Of a stretch of DNA of 64,000 nt, positions 1-7,436 are shown piece by piece; position 1 is the stretch's first letter; each line of letters begins with the position of its first letter. This DNA comes from Lutibacter sp. (GTDB lineage: Bacteria > Bacteroidota > Bacteroidia > Flavobacteriales > Flavobacteriaceae): assembly GCA_021647265.1 (NCBI GenBank), contig JAKIVA010000001.1, positions 42,024 to 106,023 of the forward strand, read 5' to 3'. The position numbers and the translations under genes are program-made. Below the pieces are notes generated by a model, which saw nothing but the letters and a program-made list of their open reading frames with translations, did no database searches and had not been told where the DNA came from.

Positions 1-466
1 TAAAATTCCCTGCCACAATTAAACTTTTATGCATCCAATTACTCTGACGTAAAAAAGGATGCACACTTTCAATACTATTTTTACCAAAAGTACCATAACG
101 CACATGACCTAAAAATAAATTACCTAGGTAAGGAGCGTTCTTATTTTGCCATTCAACATCATTAATTTTATTAGGAAAGTCTTCGTTTAACTTATTTAAA
201 CGACCGTTAATTTGCGCAAAAATATCTTGAATTGGCTGGTCATCATTTGAGCGAATACGACTAATATATCGAGTTCCTGGAGTAACATCAAATTTTATAC
301 TTGCCAAACCTGCACCATCCTGTCCACGATTATGCTGTTTTTCCATTAACAAGTACATTTTATTTAAACCATAAAAAGCCGTTCCATATTTGTCTTTATA
401 ATATTGTAACGGTTTTAATAACCTAACCATTGCAATTCCACATTCATGTTTAATAGCTTCGCTCAT
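1..466 (-). CDS. purF: Amidophosphoribosyltransferase, N-terminal part (partial gene)
   Basis: This is the 5' part of a minus-strand gene that runs off the left edge; about 155 codons are present. The protein starts MSEAIKHECGIAMVR. The Cys in ECGIA is placed as the N-terminal nucleophile of class II glutamine amidotransferases, although here eight residues precede it. Downstream are NRGQDGAGLAS and a GHVRYGTFG segment, both typical of the PurF glutaminase domain. PurF transfers ammonia from glutamine to PRPP in the first committed step of purine synthesis in the cytoplasm. Flavobacteria carry a long PurF-like form with this leader, which fits better than GlmS or AsnB. The phosphoribosyltransferase half lies outside the window. 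The PfkB kinase gene lies directly upstream on the same strand, separated by a terminator hairpin. Confidence 0.82.
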   Translation of the reverse strand, partial: MSEAIKHECGIAMVRLLKPLQYYKDKYGTAFYGLNKMYLLMEKQHNRGQDGAGLASIKFDVTPGTRYISRIRSNDDQPIQDIFAQINGRLNKLNEDFPNKINDVEWQNKNAPYLGNLFLGHVRYGTFGKNSIESVHPFLRQSNWMHKSLIVAGNF

Positions 467-490
467 AATTCTAATGTTAAAGTAAAATTA

Positions 491-523
491 AATAAAAAAT
501 TCCGCACACTGGCGGAATTTTAT
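491..523 (-). terminator. Rho-independent terminator of the PfkB kinase gene
   Basis: A perfect 10-bp inverted repeat (arms 496-505 and 512-521, loop 506-511) is followed on the minus strand by a T-rich run. It lies just past the PfkB stop codon and before the purF start, so it should separate the two transcripts at least partly. Confidence 0.75.
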
Positions 524-524
524 T

Positions 525-1451
525 CTAACTTAATTCAATTTCAAATTGTGTAAGTTGTTTAAATTGTAATAGTCTTTTTTGTATTTCGTCAGGGGTTATA
601 TTCTCCATTCTTTCTGTTCCAAATTTTTCAACACAAAACGATGCTAAATTAGAACCTGAAATCACGGCTCTTTTCATATTTTCAAATGAAATATCTCCAG
701 ACTTAGCAATATGGCCAATAAAACCTCCTGCAAAAGTATCTCCTGCTCCTGTTGGGTCAAAAACTTCTTCTAAAGGTAATGCGGGTGCAAAAAACACTTC
801 TCCATTATTAAATAATAAAGCACCGTGCTCTCCTTTTTTAATAACAACAAATTCTGGCCCCATTTTGTGAATTTTTTGAGCTGCCTTTACCAATGAATAT
901 TCTCCTGATAATTGACGTGCTTCTTCATCATTTATAGTAATTACATCAATTTTCGCAATCACTTCCATCAATTCATTTAACGTGTTGTCCATCCAAAAAT
1001 TCATAGTATCTAATACAACTAATTTTGGTCTAACAGGAATTTGTTTAATCACAGCCATTTGTACAGCTGGATGTAAATTTCCCAACATCAAAAAATCTGT
1101 ATCTTTAAAGCTTTCTGGAACCACCGGATTAAAATCTGCCAATACATTTAAATCTGTAATTAATGTATCTCGTGAATTTAAATCGTTATGATATTTTCCT
1201 TTCCAAAAAAATGTTTTGCCTCCTTCAATTATTTCAATACCCTCTGTATTGATGTTCTTAGCATTTAATTTTTCTAAATATTCCTTTGGAAAATCTCCAC
1301 CTACAACGGAAACAATTCCTGAATTTACACCAAATTGTGAAGCTGAAAGTGAAATATATGTTGCTGCTCCACCTAAAATTTTATCTGTTTGTCCAAACGG
1401 AGTTTCAATAGCATCAAAAGCAACCGTACCTACAATTAATAGTTTACTCAT
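525..1451 (-). CDS. PfkB-family carbohydrate/nucleoside kinase
   Basis: This 308-aa cytoplasmic protein has the ribokinase-like fold signatures. There is a glycine-rich GGAATY segment near residue 27, and the second PfkB signature DPTGAGDTFAGGF at about 232-244, with Asp238 as the expected catalytic base. The family phosphorylates sugars or nucleosides with ATP. The substrate cannot be read from the sequence; adenosine, ribose or another furanose are all possible. It sits directly upstream of purF on the same strand, so a role in purine or ribose salvage is an attractive inference only. A clear hairpin terminator follows the stop codon. Confidence 0.85.
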   Translation of the reverse strand: MSKLLIVGTVAFDAIETPFGQTDKILGGAATYISLSASQFGVNSGIVSVVGGDFPKEYLEKLNAKNINTEGIEIIEGGKTFFWKGKYHNDLNSRDTLITDLNVLADFNPVVPESFKDTDFLMLGNLHPAVQMAVIKQIPVRPKLVVLDTMNFWMDNTLNELMEVIAKIDVITINDEEARQLSGEYSLVKAAQKIHKMGPEFVVIKKGEHGALLFNNGEVFFAPALPLEEVFDPTGAGDTFAGGFIGHIAKSGDISFENMKRAVISGSNLASFCVEKFGTERMENITPDEIQKRLLQFKQLTQFEIELS

Positions 1452-1515
1452 AATTTAATTTATATCAAATCTTGTTTAATTTGTTAATATATTTTTTTTA
1501 AACAGTAGATGTGAT

Positions 1516-1523
1516 TATTTTTG
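1516..1523 (+). promoter_or_regulatory. TAnnTTTG promoter element before sufE
   Basis: The octamer TATTTTTG fits the Bacteroidota -7 consensus and ends 18 bp before the sufE ATG. No clear -33 TTG was seen at the usual spacing. Confidence 0.45.
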
Positions 1524-1541
1524 CAAAAATAAGTTTAAAAA

Positions 1542-1964
1542 ATGACTATCAAAGAAATACAAGAAGAAATTATAGATGAGTTTTCTATGTTTGAAGATTG
1601 GATGGAGCGTTATGAATACATAATTGATTTAGGAAAATCGCTTCCTCTTATTGATAAAGCATATAAATTAGATGAAAATTTGATTACGGGATGCCAATCT
1701 AAAGTGTGGCTACATTCAGAAATAAAAGGAGATAAAATTAATTTTACTGCTGATAGTGATGCAATTTTAACCAAAGGAATTGTTGCTCTTTTACTACGTG
1801 TTTTCAACAACCAAAAACCTGCAGATATTTTGAATGCAGATTTATTTTTTATAGATGAAATTGGATTAAAAGAACATCTTTCTCCAACACGTGCAAACGG
1901 ACTGGTTTCTATGATTAAACAAATTAAATTATATGCCTTGGCACATCAATCTAAATTAAGTTAA
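1542..1964 (+). CDS. sufE: SufE-family sulfur acceptor for Fe-S cluster assembly
   Basis: The product is 140 aa, the normal SufE length. SufE accepts persulfide sulfur from the cysteine desulfurase SufS and passes it to the SUF scaffold. The segment ENLITGCQSKVWLHS contains the conserved active-site cysteine at residue 51, followed by the typical basic/aromatic stretch. The C-terminal half (LSPTRANGL) also matches the family. It is followed by a MIP18-type protein and DUF2480, an arrangement typical of flavobacterial SUF accessory loci. The rest of the suf operon is not in the window. Confidence 0.93.
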   Translation: MTIKEIQEEIIDEFSMFEDWMERYEYIIDLGKSLPLIDKAYKLDENLITGCQSKVWLHSEIKGDKINFTADSDAILTKGIVALLLRVFNNQKPADILNADLFFIDEIGLKEHLSPTRANGLVSMIKQIKLYALAHQSKLS

Positions 1965-1970
1965 TTAGTG

Positions 1971-1978
1971 TATATTTG
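1971..1978 (+). promoter_or_regulatory. TAnnTTTG promoter element before the MIP18-type gene
   Basis: TATATTTG lies in the short gap between sufE and the next gene and ends 37 bp before its ATG. The MIP18-DUF2480 pair may therefore have its own transcript. Confidence 0.5.
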
Positions 1979-2015
1979 CACTTATTTAGAATGAATATAA
2001 AGAAAGACTTTTAAA

Positions 2016-2336
2016 ATGAATAGTGAACGTGTTCAAGATTTAGGCGAAGATATAGTTGAAATGCTTAAGACTATTTACGATCCTGAAATACCTGTTGATA
2101 TATTTGAATTAGGTTTAATTTACGACGTTTTTGTTAGTGAAAATAACGATGTTAAAATTTTAATGACGTTAACTTCGCCTAATTGCCCTGTTGCCGAAAC
2201 TTTACCTGTTGAAATTGAGGAAAAAGTAAGATCTATTGATAAGGTTAAAGATGTAGAAGTTGAAATTACTTTTGATCCAATGTGGACTCAAGATATGATG
2301 AGCGAAGAAGCTAAATTAGAACTTGGATTTTTATAA
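2016..2336 (+). CDS. MIP18-family (DUF59) Fe-S assembly protein, SufT-like
   Basis: This 106-aa protein is a single MIP18/DUF59 domain. The hallmark segments are YDPEIPVDIFELGLIYDV near residue 21 and TLTSPNCPVAETLP near residue 52, whose cysteine is conserved in the family. Members such as SufT help mature or transfer Fe-S clusters in the cytosol. Its place between sufE and DUF2480 supports that role. The stop codon directly abuts the next ATG, which implies translational coupling with the DUF2480 protein. Confidence 0.9.
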   Translation: MNSERVQDLGEDIVEMLKTIYDPEIPVDIFELGLIYDVFVSENNDVKILMTLTSPNCPVAETLPVEIEEKVRSIDKVKDVEVEITFDPMWTQDMMSEEAKLELGFL

Positions 2337-2846
2337 ATGTCAGGCAAAATTGTAAATAAAGTTGCCAATAGTCAACTAAAAACAATTGACCTTGAAGAAT
2401 TTTACCCTCAAGGAGCAAGAACAATTATTGATATAAAAAACTGGCTTTTTCAAGAATTAATTTTAAAAGAAACTGATTTTCGTGAACATTTAAAAAAACA
2501 TAAATGGGAGCAGTACAAAAACCATTACGTTGCGCTTATTTGTTCATCTGATGCTATTATCCCTTCTTGGGCTTATATGCTAATTACAACTTATATTTCT
2601 CCTTTTACAAAAAAAATTGTTGTAGGAAGTTTACGTGAATTAGAAACTTCAATTTTTCAAGATATTATCTCCAATCTTAATATTGAAGATTATAAAAACA
2701 AACCTGTTATTATTAAGGGTTGCGCAAACAAACCAATCCCAGAAACAGCTTATATTCAACTTGTTGAAAAACTTCAACCTGTTGTAAAATCAATTATGTT
2801 TGGAGAAGCATGTTCTACAGTTCCTCTTATTAAAAATAAAAAATAA
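2337..2846 (+). CDS. DUF2480 family protein
   Basis: The product is 169 aa and matches the DUF2480 pattern as I remember it: an N-terminal IVNKVANSQLKTIDLE segment, an ALICSSDAIIPSWAYM core, and a C-terminal GEACSTVPL motif. No enzymatic activity is established. Three cysteines in conserved settings (CSSD, KGCANKP, EACST) and the location right after Fe-S genes suggest a link to Fe-S or thiol chemistry. That link is inference. The start codon follows the upstream TAA with no gap. Confidence 0.85.
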   Translation: MSGKIVNKVANSQLKTIDLEEFYPQGARTIIDIKNWLFQELILKETDFREHLKKHKWEQYKNHYVALICSSDAIIPSWAYMLITTYISPFTKKIVVGSLRELETSIFQDIISNLNIEDYKNKPVIIKGCANKPIPETAYIQLVEKLQPVVKSIMFGEACSTVPLIKNKK

Positions 2847-2882
2847 ATTCTATTTTATTTTAAAAAAAACTTAATAATTATA

Positions 2883-2888
2883 CCTTTG
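2883..2888 (+). promoter_or_regulatory. Core of the TAnnTTTG promoter element before the DUF3078 gene
   Basis: A TACCTTTG octamer occupies about 2881-2888. It decides the start below: a TTG further upstream in frame (2899) lies in or next to the transcription start, so translation should begin at the ATG at 2929. Confidence 0.5.
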
Positions 2889-2928
2889 CCTCCATTTATT
2901 GAAAAATAACTTTAATATAAATAATTCT

Positions 2929-3801
2929 ATGAAAAAACAAATCTTATTATTACTATTTGTAGTGAGTTCTACGTTAACTTTTGCTCAAGAAAAAAAAGAA
3001 AAACCTAAAGAAGGCTGGAGCAAAAAAGGGAATATTTCATTTTTATTCAATCAATCTGCTTTTTCTGACTGGGTTGCCGGAGGTCAAAATAATATAGCTG
3101 GTAATTTAGGCATTAATTACGATTTTAATTATGTAAAAGGAAATACTACTTGGAATAATAAAATTTTAGCATCTTACGGTTTAACAAAAAGTAAAAACAC
3201 TGATTTTGAAAAGAAAACCGATGATCGTTTTGAATTTAATTCTTTGGTTGGTATAAAAGCAAAAAACTACTGGTTTTATTCTGTCTTTTTAAATTTTAGA
3301 ACTCAATTTACAAAAGGGTATGTTTACGGAAAAGATGCAAATAATACCGAAACAAGAACTGAATACACCAACTTTATGTCTCCTGCTTATCTAACATTTG
3401 GTCCAGGTATGCTTTGGGAAAAGAATAGTAATTTAAAATTTAATATGGCCCCTGCTACCGGTAAATTAGTTTTTGTAAATAAAGATTTCACGCTGCCAAA
3501 TGGTGCATATTTTGGTGTTGAAGAAGGAGAGAGTACTCGTTTTGAATTTGGTTTTAATGCATCAGGTTATGCTAAATTAAATATTATGGAAAATGTTTCT
3601 ATAGAAAATATTTTAAATTTATACGCCAATTATTTAGAAGACATACAAAATGTTGATATTGATTACACAATGAATATAGTTATGAAAATTAACAAGTACT
3701 TATCAACTACTTTTATGTTTCAAACCGTTTATGATGATAATGCCTTTAAAGGATTTCAAATTAGAGAGGTATTTGGAGTAGGTATTAACTACAATTTTTA
3801 A
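2929..3801 (+). CDS. DUF3078 domain-containing secreted/outer-membrane protein
   Basis: From the ATG at 2929 the product is 290 aa and begins with a classical signal peptide, MKKQILLLLFVVSSTLTFAQ. The mature part opens with a charged linker and the motif GWSKKGNISFLFNQSAFSDW, typical of DUF3078. It continues with alternating beta strands and ends in a C-terminal aromatic (YNF), which suggests an outer-membrane beta-barrel. Function is unknown. The upstream in-frame TTG at 2899 is rejected as the start because it overlaps the promoter and would bury the signal peptide. Confidence 0.85.
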   Translation: MKKQILLLLFVVSSTLTFAQEKKEKPKEGWSKKGNISFLFNQSAFSDWVAGGQNNIAGNLGINYDFNYVKGNTTWNNKILASYGLTKSKNTDFEKKTDDRFEFNSLVGIKAKNYWFYSVFLNFRTQFTKGYVYGKDANNTETRTEYTNFMSPAYLTFGPGMLWEKNSNLKFNMAPATGKLVFVNKDFTLPNGAYFGVEEGESTRFEFGFNASGYAKLNIMENVSIENILNLYANYLEDIQNVDIDYTMNIVMKINKYLSTTFMFQTVYDDNAFKGFQIREVFGVGINYNF

Positions 3802-3879
3802 TTTTCACTATTTTTTAAACTAAGTTTTTTTAGCTAAGTGAAATTTATTTCTTATTTTGGTTGTCAAACATTATTTTAA

Positions 3880-4974
3880 ATGACATTACTTTTAGTATAC
3901 GCTTCACTTTCGATTTTTTTTTCATTTTTATGCTCCATACTTGAAGCCGTTTTATTAAGCGTAACACCTACATTTATCACCATAAAAAAACAAGAAGGGA
4001 AAAAATTTGCTGAAACTCTTGAACAATTAAAAAATGATGTTGACAAACCTTTAATTGCCATATTAACAGTTAACACTATTGCACATACTGTAGGAGCAAT
4101 TATGGTTGGTGTTCAAGCAGAAACATTAGATTTTAAAGTTTCTATACTTGGTATAAATATCGTAGGGATTATTTCAGCCATCATGACCTTGTTAATTTTA
4201 GTAGCTTCAGAAATAATACCTAAAACAATTGGCGCTACTTATTGGCAGCAATTAGCCAATATTACTTCTAAAGCTTTAATTGTATTGATTTTCCCCTTAA
4301 AATGGACTGGTATTTTATGGTTATTACAACTAACTACTAAATTAATTAGTGGGGAAAATATGCATGGATCTGTTTTAAGCAGAGCAGATTTTAAAGCTAT
4401 GACAGATATTGCTCAAAAGCAAGGTGTTTTTGAAGAAAGTGAAAGTGCTATTATTAAAAATTTACTCATCTTTAAAGAAGTCCAAGTAAAAGATATTATG
4501 ACTCCTAGAACAGTTATGATAACTGCTTCTGAAGATATAACAATTGAATCTTTTTACAACCACCACCCTAAGCTTCAATTTTCAAGAATCCCTATTTTTA
4601 AAGCAAACCCCGATAATATTACTGGTTTTATTTTAAAAAGTGAAGTTTTAGAAGAGATTATAAAGGGGAATGGGGGCGAAAAATTAAAAAAAATAAAACG
4701 TGAATTATTGATAACCAATAGGAGTTTACCTATTCCTGATTTATTTGAAAAATTTATTGATAAACGTGAACATATTGCTTTGGTTGTTGATGAGTATGGT
4801 ACTACAAGTGGTTTGGTAACTATGGAAGATGTAATTGAAACTTTACTTGGCCTAGAAATTATGGACGAAAGTGATGATGTTGCTGATTTACAACATCTTG
4901 CTCGTAAAAACTGGAAAATTAGAGCCGCTAAACTAGGGATTATTGAAGAAAAAGAAACTAAAAAAAATAACTAA
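3880..4974 (+). CDS. CNNM/CBS-domain membrane protein (HlyC/CorC-like, short form)
   Basis: This 364-aa protein has an N-terminal CNNM (DUF21) membrane domain with about three to four hydrophobic segments (residues 1-150). It is followed by a CBS pair, the first starting near KDIMTPRTVMITASE and the second around HIALVVDEYGTTSGLVTMEDVIETLLG. Relatives are implicated in Mg2+ or Co2+ efflux, or in ion sensing. The usual C-terminal CorC_HlyC transporter-associated domain is missing: the protein ends about 40 residues after the second CBS motif with a lysine-rich tail. The gene converges on hflX with five bases between the stop codons. Confidence 0.88.
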   Translation: MTLLLVYASLSIFFSFLCSILEAVLLSVTPTFITIKKQEGKKFAETLEQLKNDVDKPLIAILTVNTIAHTVGAIMVGVQAETLDFKVSILGINIVGIISAIMTLLILVASEIIPKTIGATYWQQLANITSKALIVLIFPLKWTGILWLLQLTTKLISGENMHGSVLSRADFKAMTDIAQKQGVFEESESAIIKNLLIFKEVQVKDIMTPRTVMITASEDITIESFYNHHPKLQFSRIPIFKANPDNITGFILKSEVLEEIIKGNGGEKLKKIKRELLITNRSLPIPDLFEKFIDKREHIALVVDEYGTTSGLVTMEDVIETLLGLEIMDESDDVADLQHLARKNWKIRAAKLGIIEEKETKKNN

Positions 4975-4979
4975 TTCCT

Positions 4980-6182
4980 TTATTCATACTCTTCATATAA
5001 AAAGTCATTATAAGGAAAACGAGTAATATGAATTTTTTTGACTTCTTTAAAAACTTTTATTTTAAACGCTTCTAAATTCTGTTTATTGAGTGCCGAAATA
5101 AATAAGCAATTATTATCTAGTTTATTCATCCATGTTTTTTCCCATTCAACTAAAGTATAATGTTCTTTTGTTTTTTTTGTCACTAAATCATCTTCTTCTA
5201 TTGTTTGATGTTGATAAGCATCAATTTTATTGAAAACCATGATAGTTGGTTTGTTTACACTCTTAATTTCATCTAAAATTTTATTTACTGAAGCTATGTG
5301 ATCTTCAAAATTTGGATGTGAAATATCAACAACATGCAATAATAAATCTGCTTCTCTAACCTCATCTAATGTAGATTTAAAAGATTCTACCAACTGTGTA
5401 GGTAATTTCCTAATAAACCCAACTGTATCAGTTAATAAAAATGGAATATTTTTAATAACCACTTTTCTAACAGTAGTATCTAACGTTGCAAATAATTTAT
5501 TTTCAGCAAAAACATTACTTTTACTAACGACATTCATTAAGGTAGATTTTCCAACATTTGTGTAGCCCACCAAAGCAACCCGAACCATTTTCCCACGATT
5601 TTTACGTTGTACGGCCATTTGCTTATCAATAATTTTTAGCTTCTTTTTTAACAGTGTTATTTTATCACGAATAATACGTCTGTCTGTTTCAATTTCTGTT
5701 TCACCAGGCCCACGCAATCCAATTCCTCCTTTTTGGCGTTCTAAGTGAGTCCAAAGGCGTGTTAATCTTGGTAATAAATATTGACATTGAGCTAATTCAA
5801 CTTGAGTACGTGCATAACTTGTTTGTGCTCTTCGTGCAAAAATATCAAGAATTAAATTAGTTCTATCCAATACTTTACAATCTAATACTTTTTCAATATT
5901 TCTTAATTGAGATGAGGAAAGTTCATCGTCAAATATGGCTGTTTCAATATTATGATCTTCCATATATTGTTTTACCTCTTCCAGTTTTCCTGCTCCAATA
6001 AATGTTTTTGGGTTGGGTATTTCTAATTTTTGAGTAAAACGTTTTACAGCGACTCCTCCAGCTGTTAGTGTTAAAAATTCTAATTCATCTAAATATTCAT
6101 TAGATTGTTCATCATTTTGATGTTGAGTAATAACTCCTATTAAAACTGTTTTTTCAGATGTAACTTTTTTTTCTTCAATCAT
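4980..6182 (-). CDS. hflX: Ribosome-associated GTPase HflX
   Basis: The product is 400 aa. The N-terminal HflX domain is followed by the linker motif GGIGLRGPGETEIETDRR (about 152-169), and then the G domain with G1 GYTNVGKS (206-213), G3 DTVGF (252-256) and G4 NKID (318-321). HflX binds the 50S subunit and splits stalled or heat-damaged ribosomes. All GTP-binding motifs are intact. It is transcribed divergently from the following nuclease gene. Confidence 0.95.
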   Translation of the reverse strand: MIEEKKVTSEKTVLIGVITQHQNDEQSNEYLDELEFLTLTAGGVAVKRFTQKLEIPNPKTFIGAGKLEEVKQYMEDHNIETAIFDDELSSSQLRNIEKVLDCKVLDRTNLILDIFARRAQTSYARTQVELAQCQYLLPRLTRLWTHLERQKGGIGLRGPGETEIETDRRIIRDKITLLKKKLKIIDKQMAVQRKNRGKMVRVALVGYTNVGKSTLMNVVSKSNVFAENKLFATLDTTVRKVVIKNIPFLLTDTVGFIRKLPTQLVESFKSTLDEVREADLLLHVVDISHPNFEDHIASVNKILDEIKSVNKPTIMVFNKIDAYQHQTIEEDDLVTKKTKEHYTLVEWEKTWMNKLDNNCLFISALNKQNLEAFKIKVFKEVKKIHITRFPYNDFLYEEYE

Positions 6183-6289
6183 ACTTTTAGTAGCTTCTTA
6201 CAAAACCTAATTTTAAAATTGGAAAATATATTATTTGTTCTAATATTCTCCAACTACTGAGGCAAAGATACAAATACAAAGTTTAATTC

Positions 6290-6297
6290 TAATTTTG
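6290..6297 (+). promoter_or_regulatory. TAnnTTTG promoter element before the first nuclease/phosphatase gene
   Basis: TAATTTTG contains the in-frame TTG at 6295. That TTG cannot be a start codon if this is the promoter; the ATG at 6325 lies 28 bp downstream at a normal leader distance. Confidence 0.5.
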
Positions 6298-6324
6298 TAT
6301 TTTGCTGTTTTTAAACAAAAACTT

Positions 6325-7296
6325 ATGTTTTCATTTTTTAAGTCTCCGGGGAAAATAGACCAAGCATATACCGTTGCTTTTTACAATCTTGAAAATTTAT
6401 TCGACACCATAAATGACCCTAAAACTCTAGATGATAATTTTACCCCTAAAGGAAGGAAGAATTGGAATCATAAACGTTATAGAAATAAAATTAGGAAGTT
6501 AGGAAATGTTGTTGCTCAACTTGGAACCGACAGGTCTTTTTACTCGCCAGCCATTGTTGGTGTTGTTGAAGTTGAGAATCAAAAAGTATTGGAAGACTTA
6601 GTTACTTCTAAAAATTTAAAAAAACATCAGTATGGAATTGTACACTACGATTCTCCTGATGAACGAGGTATTGATGTTGCCTTGCTTTATAAAAAAGAGC
6701 TTTTTGAGTTGTTACACGCTGAAACTTTCCCATTGTATCTTGAAGATGAGCGAGGTAATAGAGATTACACAAGAGATATTTTACTTGTTAAAGGAAACTT
6801 AAATGGTGAATTAATTTATATTCTTGTAAATCATTGGCCTTCGCGGAGAAGCGGAGAAGATTTAACCGAAGAAAAAAGAATAAAAGCTGCCGAATTAGCC
6901 ACTCACATAACAGCAAATATAATTTCTGAGAATGAAAATGCTAAAATTATAATAATGGGTGATTTTAACGATGATCCATCCAATACAAGCGTCAAAAATT
7001 ATCTTGTAAATAATACTTTCTACAATCCGATGGAGCGATTAATTAATACTGGAAACGGAACTTTAAGTTACAAAAAAACATGGCATTTATTTGATCAAAT
7101 TATCTTTTCTAAAAACTTTTTTAACAATGAAAAAGAAAAACACTCTTTTAAATATGCAGAGGTTTTTGACAGGTATTTTTTAAAAGAATGGAAAGGAAAA
7201 TTTAAAGGAAACCCTTTTAGAACTTATATTGGAAAATGGTATCAAGGTGGATTTAGCGACCACTTTCCTGTATATGTATATTTAAAAAAGAATTAA
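6325..7296 (+). CDS. Endonuclease/exonuclease/phosphatase (EEP) family hydrolase, cytoplasmic-looking paralogue
   Basis: From the ATG at 6325 the protein is 323 aa. The EEP/DNase I-like motifs appear in order: FYNLENLFDT (metal-binding Asn and Glu), VGVVEVENQKVLEDL, GIDVALLYK, NHWPSRRSGE (catalytic His), IIMGDFNDDP (Asp/Asn pair) and GGFSDHFPVYVYL (terminal Asp-His). The family cleaves phosphodiester or phosphomonoester bonds in nucleic acids, nucleotides or phosphoinositides. There is no convincing signal peptide, although the first residues are hydrophobic (MFSFF). It is a close paralogue of the gene at 14492, which does carry a signal peptide. The substrate is unknown. Confidence 0.87.
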   Translation: MFSFFKSPGKIDQAYTVAFYNLENLFDTINDPKTLDDNFTPKGRKNWNHKRYRNKIRKLGNVVAQLGTDRSFYSPAIVGVVEVENQKVLEDLVTSKNLKKHQYGIVHYDSPDERGIDVALLYKKELFELLHAETFPLYLEDERGNRDYTRDILLVKGNLNGELIYILVNHWPSRRSGEDLTEEKRIKAAELATHITANIISENENAKIIIMGDFNDDPSNTSVKNYLVNNTFYNPMERLINTGNGTLSYKKTWHLFDQIIFSKNFFNNEKEKHSFKYAEVFDRYFLKEWKGKFKGNPFRTYIGKWYQGGFSDHFPVYVYLKKN

Positions 7297-7393
7297 CAAC
7301 TATAAAATACTGATTCAAAGTTATTTAGTGGTTTTTAACTAATCTCGCTCCTAATTTTAAGACTTTTAAGAAGTTATTTAAAATTAAAAATAA

Positions 7394-7401
7394 TAAATTT
7401 G
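7394..7401 (+). promoter_or_regulatory. TAnnTTTG promoter element before the S9 peptidase gene
   Basis: TAAATTTG ends 35 bp before the ATG at 7437, a usual spacing for this promoter class. Confidence 0.45.
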
Positions 7402-7436
7402 TTGAGTAAACATTTCACTTCACACAAATTTAAATT

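Noticed and set aside
2899..2928. TTG start for the DUF3078 gene
   Set aside because: It lies at the promoter and precedes a perfect signal peptide that begins at the ATG at 2929.
3802..3879. Terminator after the DUF3078 gene
   Set aside because: The TTTCACT/AGTGAAA arms are only 7 bp with a 26-base loop and no following T-run on the plus strand.
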